Shown: piece after piece, positions 7,176 through 12,061 of the stretch
How positions within the stretch are numbered: the stretch's first letter is position 1
Layout of the letters: the number at the start of each line of letters is the position of its first letter
Assembly: GCA_964436865.1 (NCBI GenBank)
Contig: CAYTFK010000221.1
Coordinates: forward strand, 1-12,061
Length of the DNA: 12,061 bases
Direction of reading: 5' to 3'
From: JAXGPP01 sp964436865
Lineage (GTDB): Bacteria > Planctomycetota > Planctomycetia > Pirellulales > Thermoguttaceae
Program-made: the position numbers and the translations under genes
The notes under the pieces: generated by a model
Databases searched by the model: none
The model's input: only the letters and a program-made list of their open reading frames with translations
What the model was told of the DNA's origin: nothing

Positions 7176-9106
7176 AACCTGTTTGCCATGCAAAGTACTT
7201 AGCGGCGGCCGTCGCGGTCTTGTCGGCTGCGCTCGCCGCTGCGCAGGCGGAAGACGGTCTGCAACCGCTGGCCTTCGCCTACCGCTCGTTCTGGCCCGAG
7301 TTCGAGGCGATGCGGCAATTCAAGGATGCGGGCGTCGATACGGTCTGCATCTTCGCCGCCAATACCGACAACTCTCTGGGCCAGCCGTATTCCAAGTATC
7401 CGCCCGTGTGGCGGTGGTTTGGGAAATACGACTTCGCATCGCTTGAGAAGCAGTATGACGACGTCCTGGCGGTGAATCCGGACGCGCAGTTCATCTGCAT
7501 GATCGACCTCAACACGCCGATCTGGCTCCAGCGCCAATTGTCGCTCAGCGGACACAGCGCCGAATGCGAGAGTTTCACGATGCTGAGCGGCGCCTGCGCC
7601 AATCCGGCATGGCGAAAGGCGACCGGCGAGTACCTGGAGGCGGTCGTCAAGCATATGGAAGGGCGGTACGGCGACCGCGTCAAGGCCTACCTGCTGGCCT
7701 GCGGCCAGACCGACGAGTGGATGGACTACAGCCGCGGGGTTGCCGGGCGAGCGAAGACGCAAGCCTGGAAGGAGTGGTTGAAATCGCATGGCAAGGCCGA
7801 GGTTCCTGTTCCCGCGCTGGAGCGGCTCGACCGCGCCAGCTTCGAGAACCTGATCCGCGATCCGGCCGCCGAGCAGGACGTGATCGACTACGCGCAATTC
7901 ACCGGCGACACGATCGTCGATACGGTGCTCGAATTCGCCGCGAAAACCCGTGCGATCATCCCGAAACAGCGGCAGATCGGGATGTTCTTCGGCTACATTC
8001 TCGAGTTGACCGGGACGCGAATGGTTTGGGCGGGACACCTGGAGTACGAGCGGCTGTACGCTTCGCCGGACATCGATTTCTTCATCAGCCCGGGCACCTA
8101 CGGCGATCGTCCGATGGGCGGCGGCAGCGGTTTCATGGTGCCCAACGGCACGCGCGTGCTCGACGGCAAGGGGTTCCTGCACGAGATCGACCACCGCACG
8201 CCGACCTACAACGTCAAGCTCGACGAATTCGTATCGATCGGCTGGATGGTGCCCTGGAAGGATCAGGCCGAGACCGACGCGGGACTCAAGCGCGAATTCG
8301 CCCTGGCGATCGTCAACCGGGCCTCGCTGTGGTGCTTCGATATGTGGGGCGGCGTATTCAAGACCCCCGAGACGATGAAGATCGTCGAGCGGAGCAAGCA
8401 GCTATGGGATCAATACACGGCCGCGCCGGTCAAGAGCCGCGCCCAGGTGGCGATGGTCGTCGATCCGCACAGTGCGAAGTACATCAACGACCTTCATCCC
8501 ACGATTGGACAGATCTACCAGGGGACGCGGAACAAGCTGAACCGTCTCGGCGCGCCGTTCGAAGTCTTCTCGTTCAACGATCTGCCGCGCGCCGACCTGT
8601 CGCCCTACCGAATGTTGGTCTTCCCCGGGCTTTTCGTCGTCACGCCGGAGAAGATGCAAATCCTCCGGGAGCACGTCTTCAACGACAACCGGACGGTGCT
8701 GTTTGCCTATGCGCCCGGCATCTGCAACGGCAAAGACCTCGACCCGGCTCGGGTGGAAGAGTTGACCGGAACGGCGTTCGAGACAGCCGGCGTGAGCCGC
8801 GTGGAGCGCGACGGCTGGAGAGCCGTTTATGTCCCGTCGTACGACGAGATCAATCCGCAGATGCTCCGCCAATTGGCGGTCGACGCGGGAGTGGCGATTT
8901 ACTGCCAGGACGCGGCACCGGTCTACGCCAACGAGAGGCTCGTGGCGATCCACGTGGCCCAGGGAGGCGAGAAGACCATCTCGCTGCCGGCCGATTTCCG
9001 CCAGGTGCGGGAACTGTACACCGGGCAGACGATCGCAGTGGCCGACCGACGTTTCTCTTATCCCTTCAAAACACCTGATACTGCCCTGTTTGAATTGATT
9101 CCGTAG
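7172..9106 (+). CDS. Exported GH42-like clan GH-A glycosidase with trimerisation domain
   Basis: Predicted 644-residue exported protein. Residues 1-26 form a Sec signal (YLAAAVAVLSAALAAAQA). A TIM barrel of about 400 residues follows, opening with FRSF-like YRSFWPEFEAMRQFKDAG. By position in clan GH-A enzymes, E182 (GQTDEWMDY) is the likely acid/base and E338 (FLHEIDHRT) the likely nucleophile; the 156-residue spacing is close to that of GH42 beta-galactosidases. Residues about 425-560 (AQVAMVVDPHSAKYI, then YRMLVFPGLFVVTPEKMQILREHV) resemble the amidotransferase-like trimerisation domain of GH42. A short beta domain ends the protein. The four-cysteine zinc site of some GH42 enzymes is not seen. 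The frame is open upstream to ATG 7121, but that start lacks a signal peptide and lies inside the Asp-box gene. Beta-galactosidase action is a reasonable guess; the exact GH family is unsettled. Confidence 0.72.
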   Translation: MKPVCHAKYLAAAVAVLSAALAAAQAEDGLQPLAFAYRSFWPEFEAMRQFKDAGVDTVCIFAANTDNSLGQPYSKYPPVWRWFGKYDFASLEKQYDDVLAVNPDAQFICMIDLNTPIWLQRQLSLSGHSAECESFTMLSGACANPAWRKATGEYLEAVVKHMEGRYGDRVKAYLLACGQTDEWMDYSRGVAGRAKTQAWKEWLKSHGKAEVPVPALERLDRASFENLIRDPAAEQDVIDYAQFTGDTIVDTVLEFAAKTRAIIPKQRQIGMFFGYILELTGTRMVWAGHLEYERLYASPDIDFFISPGTYGDRPMGGGSGFMVPNGTRVLDGKGFLHEIDHRTPTYNVKLDEFVSIGWMVPWKDQAETDAGLKREFALAIVNRASLWCFDMWGGVFKTPETMKIVERSKQLWDQYTAAPVKSRAQVAMVVDPHSAKYINDLHPTIGQIYQGTRNKLNRLGAPFEVFSFNDLPRADLSPYRMLVFPGLFVVTPEKMQILREHVFNDNRTVLFAYAPGICNGKDLDPARVEELTGTAFETAGVSRVERDGWRAVYVPSYDEINPQMLRQLAVDAGVAIYCQDAAPVYANERLVAIHVAQGGEKTISLPADFRQVRELYTGQTIAVADRRFSYPFKTPDTALFELIP

Positions 9107-9137
9107 AGCCCGATATACCACATAGGATTGCCTGTTC

Positions 9138-9142
9138 GGAGG
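9138..9142 (+). promoter_or_regulatory. Strong ribosome binding site that decides the GH10 start
   Basis: GGAGG ends 6 bases before ATG 9149. It excludes the earlier in-frame TTG at 9128, which lies upstream of this site and would add seven residues before the signal peptide. Confidence 0.7.
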
Positions 9143-9148
9143 CTTACA

Positions 9149-10522
9149 ATGCACCACGCCAGATCAACCATCTATGTCTTTCTTGCTCTTGCGACCGTGG
9201 CGTTCTTCTTCGCCGCATCCGGTGGCCAGTCGGCCGCCGCACCGCCAGAGCTTTATTCGAAGTTGTGGAGCAATCCGGAGGTCAACAACCGCATCGAGCA
9301 AAACATCGAGAAGTATCGCAAGGGGGAAGCAACGATCACCGTGGTCGACGCGGCCGGCAAGCCGGTGGACGCCGCCGAGGTCGAGTTGAAACAGACGGGC
9401 CACGAGTTCCTTTTCGGCTGCAATGCCTTTGTGCTCGGGCAGCTCGAGCCGGCCGAACTGGAGGAGCGGTACGAGGAGTCGTTCGCCAGCATATTCAACT
9501 TCGCCACCGTCCCCTTCTACTGGGCCGGCACTGAGCCGACTCAGGGTGAGCTGCGATACGAGGAGCCGGCGCGCGACATCTGGCGGCGTCCGCCGCCGTC
9601 GCGATTCCTGCCGTGGGCGAAGAAGTACGGGATCACGCTCAAGGGACATCCGCTTTTGTGGCATGCCCACAATCCGCCTTGGCTGCCGAAAGACGCCGAG
9701 GAGCTCCGCGAACTGTACCGCAAGCGGTTCCGCGAGATCGCCGCGCGGTTCGGCGGCAAGATCGGCATCTGGGACGTGGTCAACGAGTCGCTGGTGTGCC
9801 CGAAGAGCTATCCGCTGTTTACACCCGACCGCGATTATGTCCGATGGGCTTTCCAGGAGGTCGCGCCGCTGTTTCCCGACAGCACGACGCTGATGATCAA
9901 TGAGGTGACAAGCTACAACTTCGCGCCCGCCTCGAACCAGTACTTCGAGCAGATCACGTCGCTGCGAGCCGCCGGCGCGAAGATCCGCGGCATCGGCTTC
10001 CAGTGGCACTACTTCCGCCGTGAGGCGCTCGACAAGTATCTGGCCAGCCCGAACTGCGATCCCGGCAAGCTCCTGGACGTCTACGAGCGGTTCGGCGCGT
10101 TCGATCTGCCGCTCTACGTGACCGAGATCACCATTCCCTCGGCCGGTGAAGGCGGCAGAGAGCTTCAGGCCGAAGTCGTCCGCGACCATTACCGCCTCTG
10201 GTTCAGTGCCCCGAACATGGCCGGCATCACCTGGTGGAATCTTGGCGACGGCACGGCCGTCCAAGGCGAGAACGAGGCGGAAGGCGGCCTGATGGATGGC
10301 GAATTGAAGCCAAAGCCCGCCTACGTCGCGCTCGATCGGCTGATCAACCATGAGTGGAAGACCAGTCTGGCAGCAAAGACCGACCAGCAGGGCATCGTCA
10401 GTTTCCGCGGCTTCTATGGCCGGTACACGGTAAAGGTTACCGCCGGGGGCCAGGCCAAGGAATTCTCAATCGATCTGAAGAAGGGCGACCCGAACACTCA
10501 CACTCTGGCCATGAAGCCCTGA
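9149..10522 (+). CDS. Exported GH10 endo-1,4-beta-xylanase-like enzyme, divergent
   Basis: Predicted 457-residue exported protein. A Sec signal spans about residues 1-31 (STIYVFLALATVAFFFAASG). A short beta domain at 60-90 (ATITVVDAAGKPVDAAEVEL, then HEFLFGC) precedes a GH10-type TIM barrel. Catalytic glutamates are recognisable: E213 in WDVVNESL (acid/base) and E326 in LYVTEITI (nucleophile), with GHPLLWHAHNPPWL and TWWNLGDG on strands expected for GH10. The usual ENxMKW signature is replaced by FNFATVPFYWAGTEPTQG, typical of an atypical GH10 branch rather than well-studied xylanases. The C-terminus (405-457, GIVSFRGFYGRYTVKVTAGG) is a small carboxypeptidase-regulatory-like beta domain. Both catalytic acids are kept, so it is probably active on a beta-1,4-xylan or related glycan, but the specificity is uncertain. 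The gene sits 42 bases after the GH42-like stop. Confidence 0.85.
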   Translation: MHHARSTIYVFLALATVAFFFAASGGQSAAAPPELYSKLWSNPEVNNRIEQNIEKYRKGEATITVVDAAGKPVDAAEVELKQTGHEFLFGCNAFVLGQLEPAELEERYEESFASIFNFATVPFYWAGTEPTQGELRYEEPARDIWRRPPPSRFLPWAKKYGITLKGHPLLWHAHNPPWLPKDAEELRELYRKRFREIAARFGGKIGIWDVVNESLVCPKSYPLFTPDRDYVRWAFQEVAPLFPDSTTLMINEVTSYNFAPASNQYFEQITSLRAAGAKIRGIGFQWHYFRREALDKYLASPNCDPGKLLDVYERFGAFDLPLYVTEITIPSAGEGGRELQAEVVRDHYRLWFSAPNMAGITWWNLGDGTAVQGENEAEGGLMDGELKPKPAYVALDRLINHEWKTSLAAKTDQQGIVSFRGFYGRYTVKVTAGGQAKEFSIDLKKGDPNTHTLAMKP

Positions 10523-10527
10523 CGTTC

Positions 10528-10552
10528 CCCTCGTCAGTTGTTGGATCGAGGG
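10528..10552 (+). other. Small inverted repeat in the GH10-GH38 gap
   Basis: CCCTCG (10528-10533) and CGAGGG (10547-10552) can pair as a six-base GC-rich stem with a 13-base loop, just after the GH10 stop. No T-tract follows and the next gene's ribosome site starts 8 bases later, so it is not a convincing terminator. It could be an RNA-processing or stability hairpin, or chance. Confidence 0.25.
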
Positions 10553-10559
10553 TCGAAGC

Positions 10560-10564
10560 AGGAG
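10560..10564 (+). promoter_or_regulatory. Ribosome binding site of the GH38 gene
   Basis: AGGAG lies 8 bases before ATG 10573, which is directly followed by a signal peptide. This fixes the GH38 start. Confidence 0.65.
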
Positions 10565-10572
10565 AATCGCCG

Positions 10573-12061
10573 ATGAACCGCCTGTTGCCTGGTGTGGTCG
10601 GGCTGGCAGTGTTCCTGCCCGCCTTTGGCGCGGTTTGCGGGGCCGAACCGTCCGTCGAAGCGGCGAGTGCCGAGGTTCTCCTCGTTCCTTTCTCCCATTT
10701 GGACCTGTTCTGGGGCGGAACACGTGAGGAATGCCTGGCCCGCGGCAACACGATCGTTGCCAAGGCGATCCGGATAGCCCGCCAATCGCCCCAGTTTCGC
10801 TTCCTGCTGGAAGACAATGTGTTCGTGGCCAACTACCTCGATTCGCACCGCGGCATGGAAGACGTGGAGCATCTCAAGCAGTTGGTCCGCTCGGGGCAGA
10901 TTGAGATTGCGCCGAAATGGGCTGCCATCTACCAGGACCTGCCCGACGGCGAGGCGCAGGTGCGAAACCTGGCTATCGGCACGCGTTTCGCTCGCGAGGT
11001 GTTCGGCGTCGACCCGTTGGTGGCTCACCTCGGCGATCTCCCCGGCTACACGCCGCAATTCCCGCAGGTCCTCGAGCAGGCGGGCGTGCCGTTCATGGTC
11101 ATGACGCGAATGGGGCCGTCCGACAAGTCACTCTTCCATTGGAAATCACCCAGTGGCTCCCGGGTGCTGGTCTGGAGCTCGCTGAAGAGCTATGCCTGGG
11201 GCACGTTTCTCCATTCCCAGCGGCTGAGCGACGAGCAGAAGCAGGAGCGATTCCGCAAAGACCTCGCCGACGTTCAAGCGACTACCGACGGTCCGATACT
11301 CATGCACTTCGGGTCCGACCTCTGGGCCCCGCCCGACAACCTGGTCGAGACCGTCGACCGCTTCAACAAGCTGTCGCCGGCTCGGCTGGTCTTTGCCACG
11401 CCGCTGGAGTACTTTCGCCGCGCCGAGAAACACCGCGGCATCCCCGAAATCAGCGGCGAGATCCCCTCATCATGGCCCAACCTGATTTCCTCGCTGCCCC
11501 ACATCTGGCCTCCGATCACGCCGGCCACGAACACGCTCCTTTCGGCCGAGAAATTCGCCGCCATCAACTACGCGCTCGGCTACGCCGACTATCCTCGTGG
11601 CGAGTTCGAGACGCTCTGGAAATCGTTGTTGGAATCGCTCGATCACAATCAGGACGGACAGGGCGGTCTCGTGGGCGATCGCGGCAAGATCGAGGGGCGG
11701 CAAGTGGCCGCGCTTTGCAGCGGACAAATCCTCCGCGACATGCTCCGCAACATCGCGGAGCGCGTCGAAGTTCCGTTTGCCGGCAGCTTCCCCATCGTCG
11801 TCTTCAATCCACTGAACTGGGACCGCGATGATCTCGTCCGTACCCACGTGACGCTATTTGGCGAAGCGAATCCCGCCGACATAGCCGCCTTCAAGAAGGG
11901 CATGCGACTGCTCGACGACCGCGGACAGGCGGTCCCCTTTCATGTCGAGCAGTACAGCGAAAACATCTCCCGAGCACTGGAACTGGTGTTCGTCGCGCAA
12001 GGCGTTCCGTCGCTGGGTTACCGCGCGTATTACCTGGTCGCCGCCGAGCAGCCGGATGCTT
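10573..12061 (+). CDS. Exported GH38 alpha-mannosidase (3' end outside window)
   Basis: The frame stays open from ATG 10573 to the window end, giving the first 496 residues. The first 24 or so are a Sec signal (LLPGVVGLAVFLPAFGAVCGA). The body matches GH38, zinc-dependent retaining alpha-mannosidases. Likely zinc ligands are H42 and D44 (PFSHLDLFWGG), nucleophile D155 (HLGDLPGYTPQFPQVLEQAG) and H358 (DHNQDGQGG, in place of the common NQFHDILPGS). D249 (MHFGSDLWAP) matches another conserved active-site acid. The D44-D155 spacing of 111 is close to that of Golgi mannosidase II. A VVFNPLNWDRDD stretch opens the beta-sandwich region that follows the catalytic part. Altered flanks of the H-x-D and nucleophile motifs suggest a divergent branch, so the mannoside linkage is unknown. 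Family members are often 800-1000 residues, so a large C-terminal part is missing. Confidence 0.85.
   Translation, partial: MNRLLPGVVGLAVFLPAFGAVCGAEPSVEAASAEVLLVPFSHLDLFWGGTREECLARGNTIVAKAIRIARQSPQFRFLLEDNVFVANYLDSHRGMEDVEHLKQLVRSGQIEIAPKWAAIYQDLPDGEAQVRNLAIGTRFAREVFGVDPLVAHLGDLPGYTPQFPQVLEQAGVPFMVMTRMGPSDKSLFHWKSPSGSRVLVWSSLKSYAWGTFLHSQRLSDEQKQERFRKDLADVQATTDGPILMHFGSDLWAPPDNLVETVDRFNKLSPARLVFATPLEYFRRAEKHRGIPEISGEIPSSWPNLISSLPHIWPPITPATNTLLSAEKFAAINYALGYADYPRGEFETLWKSLLESLDHNQDGQGGLVGDRGKIEGRQVAALCSGQILRDMLRNIAERVEVPFAGSFPIVVFNPLNWDRDDLVRTHVTLFGEANPADIAAFKKGMRLLDDRGQAVPFHVEQYSENISRALELVFVAQGVPSLGYRAYYLVAAEQPDA

Noticed and set aside
7199..8194. 331-residue open frame on the minus strand
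   Set aside because: Antisense to the GH42-like gene and without family motifs; a codon-bias shadow.
9090..9119. TTGAAT and TATACC 18 bases apart as a promoter before the GH10 gene
   Set aside because: Each hexamer matches only four of six positions, there is no extended -10, and the -35 lies inside the GH42-like coding end. Not distinguishable from chance.
9164..10351. 395-residue open frame on the minus strand
   Set aside because: Antisense to the GH10 gene, where the catalytic motifs are evident on the plus strand.
10917..11831. 304-residue open frame on the plus strand
   Set aside because: It is in a different frame inside the GH38 gene, and its product is Arg-rich with no domain. The GH38 frame carries conserved motifs across the same stretch.

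Overview
The window is GC-rich and densely coded on one strand. It reads as part of a polysaccharide-degradation gene cluster, probably from a Planctomycetota (Pirellulales-like) bacterium or a relative in the Planctomycetota/Verrucomicrobiota group. The basis is the mix of families: an exported DUF4838/alpha-glucuronidase-like protein, a Tat-exported Asp-box propeller, a LamG-GH32-like fusion, a divergent GH10 protein and a PL11 lyase. No SusC/SusD pair is present in the window. The taxonomic assignment is inference; no marker gene is visible.

Layout, all on the + strand: (1) 3' part of a PL11 rhamnogalacturonan lyase (1-1164); (2) exported LamG plus GH32-like five-bladed propeller (1236-3404); (3) exported DUF4838 protein with a GH67/GH20-type N-terminal domain (3513-5858); (4) Tat-exported Asp-box/BNR propeller (5889-7175); (5) exported GH42-like clan GH-A glycosidase (7172-9106), whose start codon overlaps the stop of gene 4 in ATGA; (6) exported divergent GH10 xylanase-like enzyme (9149-10522); (7) 5' part of an exported GH38 alpha-mannosidase (10573 to beyond the window end). 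Gaps are 71, 108, 30, -4, 42 and 50 bases. There is no convincing terminator, tRNA, rRNA, mobile element, CRISPR or long repeat, so the set is most simply one operon or two tandem units. A possible internal promoter lies before gene 3.

How the genes may work together (inference): every gene whose N-terminus is visible carries an export signal (five Sec-type, one Tat-type), so degradation would take place outside the cytoplasm. The activities suggested (rhamnogalacturonan endolysis, uronic-acid removal, beta-galactoside, beta-xylan-like, fructan-like and alpha-mannoside cleavage) point to a branched, uronate-containing heteroglycan from plants or algae rather than one simple homopolymer. Transport, regulation and cytoplasmic sugar metabolism are not encoded here. 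Several members carry altered family signature motifs, so exact substrates cannot be read from the families alone. The first and last genes are cut by the window edges, so the cluster extends both ways.
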